The notes beneath the pieces are model-generated. The model saw only the letters and a program-made list of their open reading frames with translations. It was not told the DNA's origin and did not search any database. Below, in pieces: positions 1-10,971 of a DNA stretch of 11,288 bases (position 1 is the stretch's first letter; every line of letters begins with the position of its first letter). Position numbers and translations under genes: made by a program. Source of the DNA: Gammaproteobacteria bacterium (lineage in GTDB: Bacteria > Pseudomonadota > Gammaproteobacteria > Halothiobacillales > Halothiobacillaceae); contig JARJMX020000011.1 in the NCBI GenBank assembly GCA_029335925.2, positions 1-11,288 on the forward strand. Direction: 5' to 3'.

Positions 1-1164
<1,164 letters not shown>

Positions 1165-1172
1165 TCCATCGC

Positions 1173-1202
1173 CCGGATCCGGGTTTGAGGGCCTGGATCC
1201 GG
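1173..1202 (+). terminator. Strong hairpin after acs without a U-tract
   Basis: Bases 1173-1184 pair with 1191-1202 to give a 12-bp stem (CCGGATCCGGGT against GCCTGGATCCGG, two G-U pairs) and a 6-nt loop. It begins 9 bp after the acs stop. No T-run follows, so it is not a standard intrinsic terminator. It may protect the acs 3' end from exonucleases, or act with Rho to lower expression of the downstream genes. The structure is seen directly; its role is inferred. Confidence 0.4.
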
Positions 1203-1296
1203 AGCTCTTGCGGACACCCACCCCCTCGGACCGCTACGGCTTACATGGGGCTTTCCATCAGGCCTATTTCCAGAAAAGGCTTGAATGGCATTGAGA

Positions 1297-1314
1297 TTTA
1301 CCGGAACTTTACCG
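1297..1314 (+). promoter_or_regulatory. Direct repeat TTTACCG x2, 11-bp register, upstream of the DUF485 gene
   Basis: TTTACCG occurs at 1297-1303 and again at 1308-1314, so the copies lie one helical turn apart and about 80-95 bp upstream of the DUF485 start. That spacing and location would suit an activator or response-regulator site for acetate-transport genes. No convincing sigma-70 -35/-10 pair or sigma-54 element was found beside it. The repeat is observed; the function is inference. Confidence 0.25.
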
Positions 1315-1391
1315 ATGCCTCTCGCACGCGTAACCTGCGCCAAGGCCGTAAGTGGCCCGGTAAGAAACCAACCAATAGGGAGTCCTCCACC

Positions 1392-1700
1392 ATGCACCCC
1401 GATCTGGCCGAGCGCATCCAGGCGGATCCGCGCTTTCAGGAACTTGTAAGCAAGCGCTCCAAGTACAACTGGACGATGGCCATCCTCATGATGGTCATTT
1501 ACTACGCCTTCATCCTCTTCATCGCCTTCAACCCGACGGCCCTGGCCGCCAAGCTTGGTGAAGGCACGGTCATATCGGTCGGCATCCTGATGGGCTTTCT
1601 CGTCATCATCGCCGCCTTCGTCCTGACCGGCATCTACGTGCGTCGCGCGAACCGCGAGTTCGACACCCTGACTGCACAGATCAAGGAGAACGCGAAATGA
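1392..1700 (+). CDS. yjcH: DUF485 small inner-membrane protein (YjcH-like) of the acetate transport operon
   Basis: The protein is 102 residues, close to the ~104 of E. coli YjcH, which is encoded between acs and actP. A hydrophilic N-terminus ([20 protein letters not shown]) is followed by two predicted membrane helices at about residues 27-46 and 59-81, then a charged tail ([19 protein letters not shown]). This is the usual DUF485 plan. The ATG at 1392 is chosen because AGGGAG lies at 1377-1382, 9 nt upstream, and the family N-terminus begins there; the same frame is open further upstream but without family similarity. The stop overlaps the actP start (ATGA, 1697-1700), so the two are probably translationally coupled. 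Its biochemical role is not settled; it is thought to support the ActP permease. Confidence 0.9.
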   Translation: MHPDLAERIQADPRFQELVSKRSKYNWTMAILMMVIYYAFILFIAFNPTALAAKLGEGTVISVGILMGFLVIIAAFVLTGIYVRRANREFDTLTAQIKENAK

Positions 1701-3349
1701 GGATGCGTCCCATGATGATGGCGGCCGGACTCGCCGCCCTCGCCTATGCCGGCGTCACCCTGGCCGCGGATGGCGCCAAGAAGGGCGTCAACATGCCCGC
1801 CATAATCATGTTCATCCTGTTCGTGATCGCCACCCTCGGCATCACCTACTGGGCCGCCAAGCGTACCCGCACCGCCAAGGACTTCTACACCGCGGGCGGC
1901 GGCATCACCGGCCTCCAGAATGGACTGGCCCTCGCCGGTGATTACATGTCCGCCGCATCCTTCCTTGGCATCGCCGGCCTTGTATTCGCCAACGGTTTCG
2001 ACGGCCTGATCTACTCAATCGGCTTTCTGGTCGGCTGGCCGATCATGCTGTTCCTCTTGGCCGAGAAGCTGCGCAACCTCGGCAAGTACACCTTCGCCGA
2101 CGTCGCCTCCTACCGCCTGTCCCAGGTGCCGGTGCGCGCCGTTGCTGCTGTGGCCTCGCTGGTTGTGGTCGCCATGTACCTGATCGCGCAGATGGTGGGC
2201 GCGGGCAAGCTGATCGAGGTCCTGTTCGGCCTGCCGTACACCTATGCGGTGATCATCGTCGGCGTGCTGATGATCCTCTACGTCACCTTCGGCGGCATGC
2301 TCGCCACCACCTGGGTGCAGATCATCAAGGCCATACTGCTGCTCTCCGGCGCCACCTTCATGGCCCTGGCCGTGCTGTGGGCCTTCGGCTTCAGCTTTGA
2401 CGCCATGTTCAGCAAGGCGGTTGAGATCAGCCCCAAGCATGACGCCATTATGGCCCCGGGCAGCCTAGTGAAGGACCCGATCTCCGCCATCTCGCTGGGC
2501 CTTGCGCTGATGTTCGGCGTGGCCGGCCTACCACATATCCTGATGCGTTTCTTCACCGTGAGCGACGCCAAGGAAGCGCGCAAGTCCGTGCTGTTTGCCA
2601 CCGGCTTCATTGGCTATTTCTACATCCTGACTTTCATCATCGGCTTTGGCGCCATCATCATGGTGTCCACCGACCCGGCCTATCTGGATGCGACGAAGAA
2701 GCTGATCGGCGGCAACAACATGGCGGCAATCCACCTGTCCCACGCGATCGGCGGTGACTTCTTCCTCGGCTTCATCTCCGCCGTGGCCTTCGCCACCATC
2801 CTCGCGGTGGTCTCCGGCCTGACCCTGGCGGGTGCCTCGGCCGTGTCGCACGACCTGTACGCCAACGTATTCAAACGCGGCCAGATCGACGAGCAGGCCG
2901 AAATGCGCTTCTCCAAGTACGCCACCATCGCCCTCGGCATCGTCGCGATCTTCCTCGGCATCGCGTTCGAGAAGCAGAACATCGCCTTCATGGTTGGCCT
3001 GGCCTTCGCCGTCGCCGCGAGCGCCAACTTCCCGATCTTGTTCCTGGCCATCTACTGGCGCGGCCTGACCACCCGTGGCGCGGTCATAGGCGGTCTTGGC
3101 GGCCTGATCACCGCCGTGGTGCTGGTCGTGCTCTCCAAGACCGTGTGGGTGGACGTGCTTGGCAACGCCAAGGAAATCGTCCCCTACAAGGACCCGGCCA
3201 TCTTCTCCATGCCGGTGGCCTTCATCCTGGCCTGGTTCTTCTCCATCACGGACAAGAGCGCGCGTGCTAAGGCCGAGCAAGAGGCCTTCACCGCCCAGTA
3301 CGTCCGCTCGGAGACCGGCATCGGCGCCGAGGGTGCCACACAGCACTAA
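1697..3349 (+). CDS. actP: Cation/acetate symporter ActP (sodium:solute symporter family)
   Basis: ActP is an inner-membrane permease that takes up acetate, and related short monocarboxylates such as glycolate, with a cation. At 550 residues it matches E. coli ActP (549) in length and closely in sequence. It has a signal-peptide-like N-terminus (to about residue 24, ending VTLAADG) and then the hydrophobic SSS core. Recognisable blocks are the [20 protein letters not shown] segment, [92 protein letters not shown] and [26 protein letters not shown] at 1683-1688 sits 8 nt before the ATG, inside the end of the DUF485 gene. A start two codons later (ATG 1703) is possible. A terminator follows 40 bp after the stop. 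Confidence 0.95.
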   Translation: MRMRPMMMAAGLAALAYAGVTLAADGAKKGVNMPAIIMFILFVIATLGITYWAAKRTRTAKDFYTAGGGITGLQNGLALAGDYMSAASFLGIAGLVFANGFDGLIYSIGFLVGWPIMLFLLAEKLRNLGKYTFADVASYRLSQVPVRAVAAVASLVVVAMYLIAQMVGAGKLIEVLFGLPYTYAVIIVGVLMILYVTFGGMLATTWVQIIKAILLLSGATFMALAVLWAFGFSFDAMFSKAVEISPKHDAIMAPGSLVKDPISAISLGLALMFGVAGLPHILMRFFTVSDAKEARKSVLFATGFIGYFYILTFIIGFGAIIMVSTDPAYLDATKKLIGGNNMAAIHLSHAIGGDFFLGFISAVAFATILAVVSGLTLAGASAVSHDLYANVFKRGQIDEQAEMRFSKYATIALGIVAIFLGIAFEKQNIAFMVGLAFAVAASANFPILFLAIYWRGLTTRGAVIGGLGGLITAVVLVVLSKTVWVDVLGNAKEIVPYKDPAIFSMPVAFILAWFFSITDKSARAKAEQEAFTAQYVRSETGIGAEGATQH

Positions 3350-3388
3350 GCACCCGACAGGATCAGGGAGTGGCCCGTTTACCCCACG

Positions 3389-3418
3389 AAAAGCTCGACC
3401 CTATGGTCGGGCTTTTTT
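3389..3418 (+). terminator. Intrinsic terminator of the actP operon, possibly bidirectional
   Basis: AAAAGCTCGACC (3389-3400) pairs with GGTCGGGCTTTT (3405-3416), giving 12 pairs with one T-G wobble around the loop CTAT. Six Ts follow the GC part on the plus strand (3413-3418). On the minus strand the same stem ends in four Us, so it could also serve the convergent hrpB, which ends at 3443. Confidence 0.9.
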
Positions 3419-3442
3419 CATTAAACTGAAGCTTCGCCAGCT

Positions 3443-6010
3443 TCATCCTTCCACCCGCTTGGTGCGGCGCGTCGGTGTGGCGGTGAGTGGATCCTCTGGC
3501 CAAGGATGCTTGGGATAGCGCCCGCGCAGGTCCTTGCGCACGTCCTGATAGGGCCCGCGCCAGAAGCTCGCGAGGTCCTGGGTGACCGCCACCGGCCGCT
3601 GCGCGGGCGAGAGCATGTGGATCATCACCGGCACCCGCCCCTGGGCGATCCGCGGCGTTTCCAGCAGGCCGAACAGCTCTTGCAGCTTGACGGCCAGCAC
3701 CGGCAGCCCCCCGCCTTCGAGCACCGGGCTGTAGTCCAGGGCGATGCGCGAACCGCTCGGCACTTCGAGGTGGGTGGGCGCGAGCCGGTCGAACTCCTGC
3801 CGTTTGTCCCAAGGCAAAAGGCTCTGCAGGGCGGCATCGAGGTCGAGCCGCTCAAGGTGGGAAAGGCGGGTCATGCCATCGAGCCGGGGCACGAGCCAGT
3901 CATCGAGTGAGGCCAAGAGCGCAGCATCGGAGACGTCCGGCCACCCCTCGCCGAGCGTGCGACGCAGCAGGGTAACCCGTCCCCGCCATTGCTGATGGCG
4001 CGCCTGCCACGGCAGACAGGCCAGGCCGACTTGGCAGATACCTTCCAGCAGGGCGGTACGCACTCGTTCCGGATCGGGTTTGGGGAGTGGGCGGTCCTCT
4101 AAGACCAGCGCCCCGAGACGGCGCTGACGGCGGGCCATGACAGCCTGCTCGCGACCATCCCAGGTTACCTCCTCCACATCCTCGATCCGGGCGGCAAAGG
4201 CCTCCTCGATGTCGTTCAGCGTAAGGCCTGCGGCGAGGAACACGCGCGCCTCCCGCCGCACGCCATCGGTATGGCCATCGAGATGGGCGATGGCGAGCCA
4301 GGGCGCATGCGCCAAGGCATCGACCGCATCCAGCAGCGCACCCCGTCCGTTGGCGAGCACGAAGCGCCCAGGCTGGCCCATTCGTCCCTGCGCTACGCGC
4401 TCCGGGTAGGCCAAGGCGACCAGCAGGCCGACAGCATGAACATCTCCCGCGGCACCGACAAGCTCGATCCCCATACGCCGGGCAAGATCGCGGGCCGACT
4501 GGCGGACGCGGGCGCGCGCGCCTTCGTCGAGGGTAAGTCCAGCGGGCAGGGCCGCACTGCCCCACCGCAGGGCTTCGATGCGCAGGACGAGGTCGGCCGG
4601 AAGGCGCTCGCACCCCGCGCCCCGCAGCAAGTCGCGCTCGCCAAGCAGCGCAGCCAGCTCACAGGCCAGCCTGCCATATCCCAGTCGATTCCCCTCCACC
4701 AGCATGTGGGCAAGCCGGGGATGCAGGGGCATGCGCGCAAGCTCCCGGCCATGCGGGGTCATGTGGCCTCCGGCATCCACGGCGCCGAGCCCCTGTAAGA
4801 CCTCGCGGGCCTGGTCGAGCAAGGCCGCAGGTGGTGGATCAAGCCAGAACAGCTCTTCCGGGTGGGCCCCCCACTGGGCCAGTTCAAGCGCCAGCGGCAG
4901 CAGGTCGGCGCGCTGGATCTCGGGCTCAGCCTGCGCCGGCAGGCTGCCCTGCTCGCCCTCCCCCCATAGGCGGATGCACACCCCGGGCCCCAGGCGTCCC
5001 GCCCGGCCGCAGCGCTGCTCGGCGTTGGCCTTGCTGATATGCTGGGTGACCAGCCGGGTCATGCCACTTGCGGGGTCGAAGCGCGATACGCGGGCAAGGC
5101 CCGAGTCCACCACCACCCGCACCCCCTCGATGGTCAGGCTGGTTTCGGCAATGTTGGTGGCGAGAATGACCCGGCGGCGCTCATGGCGGGGCTCCAGCAC
5201 GGCGTGTTGCTCGGCGAGGCTCATGTCGCCGTGCAGGGGAAGGACATCGACTTCCGCAAGCTCCCTTAGCCCCGCAGCCACCCGCTGGATCTCTCGTTTA
5301 CCCGGCAGGAAAACCAGGATGTCGCCATGCTCCTCCGCCAGAGCGCGCCGCACCATGGCGGCAGCATGGCCCTCCAGCGAGAAGTCGCGCTGAGGCGGCC
5401 GGTAATGGACCTCGACGGGGTGCAAGCGACCCGCACTTTTCACCACTTGAGCCTGAAGACGCTCCGCCAGCGGCAAGCCCTCGAGGGTGGCCGACATGAT
5501 CAGAACACGCAAATCCTCGCGCAACATCTGTTGGGCCTGGAGGGTGAAGGCCAGCCCCAGATCAGCCTGCAGGCTGCGCTCGTGGAATTCGTCGAAGACA
5601 ACCAACCCCACCCCATCAAGCGAGGGGTCATCCTGCAACATGCGCGTGAGCACGCCCTCCGTGACCACCTCAATGCGGGTCGTGGGTCCCACCCGGCTTT
5701 CCACGCGCATGCGGTAACCGACGGTCTGGCCCACGGCTTCGCCCAACAGCCCCGCCATACGCTCGGTGACGGCACGCGCGGCAATGCGACGAGGCTCGAG
5801 CATGATGATTCGCTGCCTGCCCAACCAGGGCTCATCCATCAGGGCAAGCGGAACGACGGAGCTCTTGCCAGCCCCCGGCGCAGCCTCCAGCACAACCACT
5901 CCAAAGGTGGCGAGGGTATCGCGTAGCGCGGGCAGGATTTCGACGATGGGCAGATCAATCCGGGTGGGATCAAACCCTCTGGCATGATTTTTGGGGTGCA
6001 TGGAGGACAT
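3443..6010 (-). CDS. hrpB: ATP-dependent RNA helicase HrpB (DEAH/DExH family)
   Basis: The protein is 855 residues, slightly longer than E. coli HrpB. Helicase motifs appear in order: Walker A APGAGKSS (residues 44-51), EPRRIAARA (72-80), the Walker B/DExH box DEFHERS (140-146), SAT (173-175), LVFLPGKREI (232-241), LATNIAETSLTI (283-294) and QRCGRAGR (332-339). The C-terminal HrpB-specific domain ends in DLASFWRGPYQDVRKDLRGR, YPKHPWPEDP (from residue 812), which separates HrpB from HrpA and other DExH proteins. Its substrate is poorly known; HrpA relatives act on mRNA or ribosomes. The ATG at 6010-6008 is chosen; a second ATG three codons in (6001-5999) has no Shine-Dalgarno sequence, and the first has only a weak AGGTG about 11 nt upstream. 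It is convergent with actP, and its promoter must lie in or near the DnaA-box region upstream. Confidence 0.95.
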   Translation of the reverse strand: MSSMHPKNHARGFDPTRIDLPIVEILPALRDTLATFGVVVLEAAPGAGKSSVVPLALMDEPWLGRQRIIMLEPRRIAARAVTERMAGLLGEAVGQTVGYRMRVESRVGPTTRIEVVTEGVLTRMLQDDPSLDGVGLVVFDEFHERSLQADLGLAFTLQAQQMLREDLRVLIMSATLEGLPLAERLQAQVVKSAGRLHPVEVHYRPPQRDFSLEGHAAAMVRRALAEEHGDILVFLPGKREIQRVAAGLRELAEVDVLPLHGDMSLAEQHAVLEPRHERRRVILATNIAETSLTIEGVRVVVDSGLARVSRFDPASGMTRLVTQHISKANAEQRCGRAGRLGPGVCIRLWGEGEQGSLPAQAEPEIQRADLLPLALELAQWGAHPEELFWLDPPPAALLDQAREVLQGLGAVDAGGHMTPHGRELARMPLHPRLAHMLVEGNRLGYGRLACELAALLGERDLLRGAGCERLPADLVLRIEALRWGSAALPAGLTLDEGARARVRQSARDLARRMGIELVGAAGDVHAVGLLVALAYPERVAQGRMGQPGRFVLANGRGALLDAVDALAHAPWLAIAHLDGHTDGVRREARVFLAAGLTLNDIEEAFAARIEDVEEVTWDGREQAVMARRQRRLGALVLEDRPLPKPDPERVRTALLEGICQVGLACLPWQARHQQWRGRVTLLRRTLGEGWPDVSDAALLASLDDWLVPRLDGMTRLSHLERLDLDAALQSLLPWDKRQEFDRLAPTHLEVPSGSRIALDYSPVLEGGGLPVLAVKLQELFGLLETPRIAQGRVPVMIHMLSPAQRPVAVTQDLASFWRGPYQDVRKDLRGRYPKHPWPEDPLTATPTRRTKRVEG

Positions 6011-6122
6011 GAAAAATCACACCTGAGCGTAGGGCGGGATTGCTCCACATGGGCCGTGGATGAATCTGTGGATAAAGCGGTGGAAAACAGCGCAAAAACG
6101 CATCCGATCAGGGCTTTCAAAC

Positions 6123-6145
6123 GCCTGATCAAATTTTGATCAGGC
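6123..6145. repeat. Perfect 23-bp palindrome with two Dam sites
   Basis: Two 11-bp arms (6123-6133, GCCTGATCAAA, and 6135-6145, TTTGATCAGGC) are exact reverse complements around a single T at 6134. Each arm carries a GATC. A further inverted-related GATCAGG lies at 6106-6112. It sits at the centre of the AT-rich core between the two groups of DnaA boxes. It could be a dimeric regulator site, a SeqA/Dam target, or part of an unwinding element. Confidence 0.6.
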
Positions 6146-6162
6146 AGGACTCGTATTCAAAG

Positions 6163-6175
6163 AATCAATAACTTA
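6163..6175 (+). promoter_or_regulatory. Consensus IHF binding site
   Basis: AATCAATAACTTA matches the IHF consensus WATCAANNNNTTR at every defined position. It lies between the left (6041-6087) and right (6199-6303) DnaA-box groups, where a sharp IHF bend would bring them together as in E. coli oriC. A match this short can occur by chance, but it is less expected in GC-rich DNA. Confidence 0.5.
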
Positions 6176-6391
6176 GCGCAACCCGCTCTCTATAAGACCT
6201 ATCCACGCAGGGCTTTTCAAGGGCTTGACAAGGCTTGTGGAAAAGAAATCGCATCCGGAGCCTGAAAGTCATCCACAAAGACTGTGGAAAAGCCTGTGCA
6301 GGAGGTGGGTATGATGCGCCCAAGCTCTGGTCGTTCATGGCTTTTCCGACTCGCCCGAGCTGCGCACAGCCGATGATCGGAGCCGCATCCG

Positions 6392-6778
6392 TCAGTGTTT
6401 TGGTCCAAGCAGCTCAATCGGATAACCATCCGGGTCCTCAACGAAGGCAATGATCGTACTGCCCGCATTCATCGGCCCCGGCTCGCGGATGATCTTGCCA
6501 CCGCGCGCACGGATCGCTTCGGCCGCCTGGTACACGTCGTCCACCTCCAGGGCTATGTGACCGTAGGCCGTGCCCATCTCGTAATGATCCACGCCCCAGT
6601 TATAGGTCAGTTCCAGCACTGCCCCCTCGGACTCGTCCTGGTAGCCGAGAAACGCCAGGGTAAACTTCCCCTCGGGATAATCCTTGCGGCGCAGCAGGCG
6701 CATGCCGAGTACCTCGGTGTAAAAACGGATGGAGCGATCAAGATCGCCGACGCGGAGCATGGTGTGCAGGATGCGCAT
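6392..6778 (-). CDS. gloA: Lactoylglutathione lyase (glyoxalase I), GloA type
   Basis: GloA isomerises the hemithioacetal of methylglyoxal and glutathione to S-lactoylglutathione in the cytoplasm. The protein is 128 residues (E. coli 135) and is a single-module VOC-fold enzyme. All four metal ligands align with the E. coli numbering: His5 ([16 protein letters not shown]), Glu56 ([10 protein letters not shown]), His74 ([13 protein letters not shown]) and Glu122 ([12 protein letters not shown]). The short form lacking the extra loop is the Ni/Co-dependent bacterial class. The start at 6778 is chosen over the in-frame ATG at 6811 because the family N-terminus begins here, AGAGG lies 8 nt upstream (6791-6787), and the longer form would run through the argG terminator hairpin. 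It is downstream of argG on the same strand, so expression needs readthrough or its own promoter. Confidence 0.95.
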   Translation of the reverse strand: MRILHTMLRVGDLDRSIRFYTEVLGMRLLRRKDYPEGKFTLAFLGYQDESEGAVLELTYNWGVDHYEMGTAYGHIALEVDDVYQAAEAIRARGGKIIREPGPMNAGSTIIAFVEDPDGYPIELLGPKH

Positions 6779-6796
6779 GATTTCAACCTCTGGGAA

Positions 6797-6820
6797 GGAA
6801 AAGGCCCGCAAGCGCGGGCC
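6797..6820 (-). terminator. Intrinsic terminator between argG and gloA
   Basis: Read on the minus strand, GGCCCGC (6820-6814) and GCGGGCC (6809-6803) form a 7-bp, nearly all-GC stem with the loop GCTT, followed by TTTTCC (6802-6797). It begins 30 bp after the argG stop and ends only 5 bp before the gloA Shine-Dalgarno sequence. It should end most argG transcripts, though the U-tract is short. Confidence 0.75.
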
Positions 6821-6849
6821 GGTGAGCAGGGAAGAAGATTGACAGGAGC

Positions 6850-8064
6850 TTACCCTCCGCGCTTAGCGGCAATGCGCATGCGCAGGGCATTGAGCTTGAT
6901 GAAGCCCTCGGCATCCTTCTGGTTATAGGCGCCTTGGTCGTCCTCGAAGGTGGCCATGGAGGCGCTGAACAGGCTGTCACGCTCGGAGCGGCGGCCGGTG
7001 ACCATGACATTGCCCTTGTATAGGCGCACGCGCACCTCGCCGTTCACGCACTCCTGGCTCGCATCGATCATGGTTTGCAGCATGCGGCGCTCCGGGCTCC
7101 ACCAGTAGCCGTTGTAGATCAAGCTGGCATAGCGCGGCATCAGCTCATCCTTCAGGTGCGCCACCTCGCGGTCTAGGGTGATGGACTCAATCGCACGGTG
7201 AGCACGCAGCAGGATGGTGCCACCCGGGGTCTCATAGCAGCCACGCGACTTCATGCCGACGTAACGGTTCTCCACCAGGTCCAGGCGGCCAATGCCGTGC
7301 TTGCCGCCAAGCTGGTTGAGCTTGAGCAGCAGGGCCGCCGGGGACAGGCGCTCGCCGTCGATGGCGACGGGATCCCCCTTCTCAAAGGTGATGACGATGT
7401 CCTCGGGCTGATCTGGGGCCTTCTCGGGAGACACGGTCCAGCGCCACATGTCCTCCTCCGGCGCCCACCACGGGTCCTCCAGGCCACCGCCCTCGTAGGA
7501 GATGTGCAGCAGGTTAGCGTCCATGGAGTACGGCGACTTTTTCTTGTCCTTGGCAAAATCCACCGGGATGCCGTGCTGTTCGGCATAGGCCATCAGTTTT
7601 TCGCGCGAGTTCAAATCCCACTCGCGCCACGGCGCAATCACCTTGATATCAGGTTTTAGGGCATAGGCCCCCAGCTCAAAACGCACCTGATCATTGCCTT
7701 TGCCAGTCGCACCGTGGGCAATGGCATCAGCGCCGGTCTCATGGGCGATCTCGATCAGGCGCTTGACGATCAGCGGGCGGGCGATGGACGTACCGAGCAG
7801 GTACTCTCCCTCATAGACGGCGTTGGCGCGAAACATGGGGAACACAAAATCGCGCACGAACTCCTCGCGTACATCCTCGATGAAGATGTCCTTCACCCCC
7901 ATCGCCTGCGCCTTGGCGCGCGCCGGCTCGACCTCCTCGCCCTGGCCGAGGTCGGCAGTGAAGGTCACTACCTCACACTGGTAAGTCTCTTGCAGCCACT
8001 TGAGGATGACGGACGTGTCCAGGCCACCGGAGTAGGCCAGAACCACCTTTTTGATCGAGGACAT
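6850..8064 (-). CDS. argG: Argininosuccinate synthase
   Basis: ArgG condenses citrulline and aspartate with ATP to argininosuccinate, the penultimate step of arginine synthesis. The 404-residue protein is the usual size for the ~400-residue bacterial/eukaryotic-type enzyme. It carries the N-type ATP pyrophosphatase loop AYSGGLDTS (residues 10-18), the second family signature [14 protein letters not shown] (117-130) and the substrate-binding region [19 protein letters not shown]. The ATG at 8064-8062 has AAGGAG (8075-8070) 5 nt upstream. It is divergent from aceE; the upstream region carries the 25-bp tandem repeat. I looked for an ArgR box (TGAAT/ATTCA half-sites) and saw only AT-rich GAATT-containing sequence at about 8085-8100, not a credible operator. 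A terminator follows the gene. Confidence 0.97.
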   Translation of the reverse strand: MSSIKKVVLAYSGGLDTSVILKWLQETYQCEVVTFTADLGQGEEVEPARAKAQAMGVKDIFIEDVREEFVRDFVFPMFRANAVYEGEYLLGTSIARPLIVKRLIEIAHETGADAIAHGATGKGNDQVRFELGAYALKPDIKVIAPWREWDLNSREKLMAYAEQHGIPVDFAKDKKKSPYSMDANLLHISYEGGGLEDPWWAPEEDMWRWTVSPEKAPDQPEDIVITFEKGDPVAIDGERLSPAALLLKLNQLGGKHGIGRLDLVENRYVGMKSRGCYETPGGTILLRAHRAIESITLDREVAHLKDELMPRYASLIYNGYWWSPERRMLQTMIDASQECVNGEVRVRLYKGNVMVTGRRSERDSLFSASMATFEDDQGAYNQKDAEGFIKLNALRMRIAAKRGG

Positions 8065-8069
8065 GATGA

Positions 8070-8075
8070 CTCCTT
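8070..8075 (-). promoter_or_regulatory. argG Shine-Dalgarno AAGGAG
   Basis: AAGGAG (minus strand) ends 5 nt before the argG ATG. Its context, CCAAGGAG, is repeated twice more upstream (8156-8149 and 8181-8174) inside the 25-bp tandem repeat, so the three sites resemble one another. Confidence 0.8.
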
Positions 8076-8142
8076 GGGATACGCGAATTTTCCGAATTAT
8101 GACATAGCCACATGCCGAATGGCTGTCGCCAAACTCGCCTCC

Positions 8143-8192
8143 TCATGCCTCCTTGGATAGGAAAAAGTCATGCCTCCTTGGGTAGGAAAAAA
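8143..8192. repeat. 25-bp tandem direct repeat in the argG/aceE intergenic region
   Basis: Two adjacent copies, 8143-8167 and 8168-8192, are 25 bp each and differ at two positions (A/G at copy position 15, and the last base). The shared core on the plus strand is TCATGCCTCCTTGG. On the minus strand each copy reads CCAAGGAGGCATGA, and a shorter related stretch with CCAAGGAG forms the argG ribosome-binding site at 8077-8070. The pair looks like a recent duplication, perhaps derived from the argG start region. Either it is regulatory or it is a replication-slippage product. Confidence 0.85.
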
Positions 8193-8277
8193 CCTGCCCT
8201 TACAGCATAATCAGGAAAATTTTCTATCGGGAGGCCAGGGCCACCGCCCAGCCCTTCCGTCAACCGAACTTGACCTT

Positions 8278-8282
8278 GGGAG
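8278..8282 (+). promoter_or_regulatory. aceE Shine-Dalgarno GGGAG, deciding the start at 8293
   Basis: GGGAG lies 10 nt before ATG 8293, where family similarity begins. The in-frame ATG at 8170 lies inside the 25-bp repeat and would add 41 residues with no AceE-like sequence. Confidence 0.6.
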
Positions 8283-8292
8283 TGCGCGCCGC

Positions 8293-10959
<2,667 letters not shown>

Positions 10960-10971
10960 GGAGCGCCGCGC

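Larger units (their letters stand above)
6041..6303. other. Origin-like DnaA-box cluster (candidate oriC, or datA/DARS-type locus)
   Basis: The 381 bp between hrpB and gloA (6011-6391) hold no convincing gene. They contain a perfect DnaA box TGTGGATAA (complement of TTATCCACA) at 6067-6075. One-mismatch boxes lie at 6236-6244 and 6283-6291 (both TGTGGAAAA) and 6269-6277 (TCATCCACA). Two-mismatch boxes lie at 6041-6049, 6055-6063, 6079-6087, 6199-6207 and 6295-6303. The boxes at 6055, 6067 and 6079 are exactly 12 bp apart, as are those at 6283 and 6295. Between the left and right groups sit an AT-rich segment (6114-6175, 22 of 62 bases G or C), three GATC sites (6106, 6127, 6138) and a consensus IHF site. 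This combination is typical of oriC, but datA and DARS loci in E. coli also combine DnaA boxes with IHF. dnaA, dnaN, gidA and rpmH are not in the window. Confidence 0.6.

Noticed and set aside
1286..1301. TGGCATTGAGATTTAC as a sigma-54 -24/-12 promoter
   Set aside because: The -12 GC is missing at the required spacing.
2528..3346. 272-codon minus-strand ORF opposite actP
   Set aside because: Low-complexity, His/Gly/Asp-rich translation that mirrors actP codon bias; it is a shadow of a confidently assigned gene.
6191..6196. TATAAG as a plus-strand -10 element
   Set aside because: No -35-like hexamer at 16-18 bp upstream and no supported gene directly downstream.
6235..6453. 72-codon plus-strand ORF across the DnaA-box region into gloA
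   Set aside because: No family similarity, no SD at its ATG, and it runs antisense into gloA.
6779..6811. 11-residue extension of GloA from ATG 6811
   Set aside because: It would translate through the argG terminator hairpin, and the family N-terminus with metal ligand His5 starts at 6778.
8084..8101. Possible ArgR operator (GAATTTTCCGAATTAT)
   Set aside because: It has AT-rich GAATT half-sites but lacks the TGAAT...ATTCA inverted symmetry of an ARG box.
8170..8292. 41-residue N-terminal extension of AceE from ATG 8170
   Set aside because: The extension starts inside a tandem repeat, has no AceE-like sequence and would make the protein longer than the family; ATG 8293 has GGGAG and the expected N-terminus.
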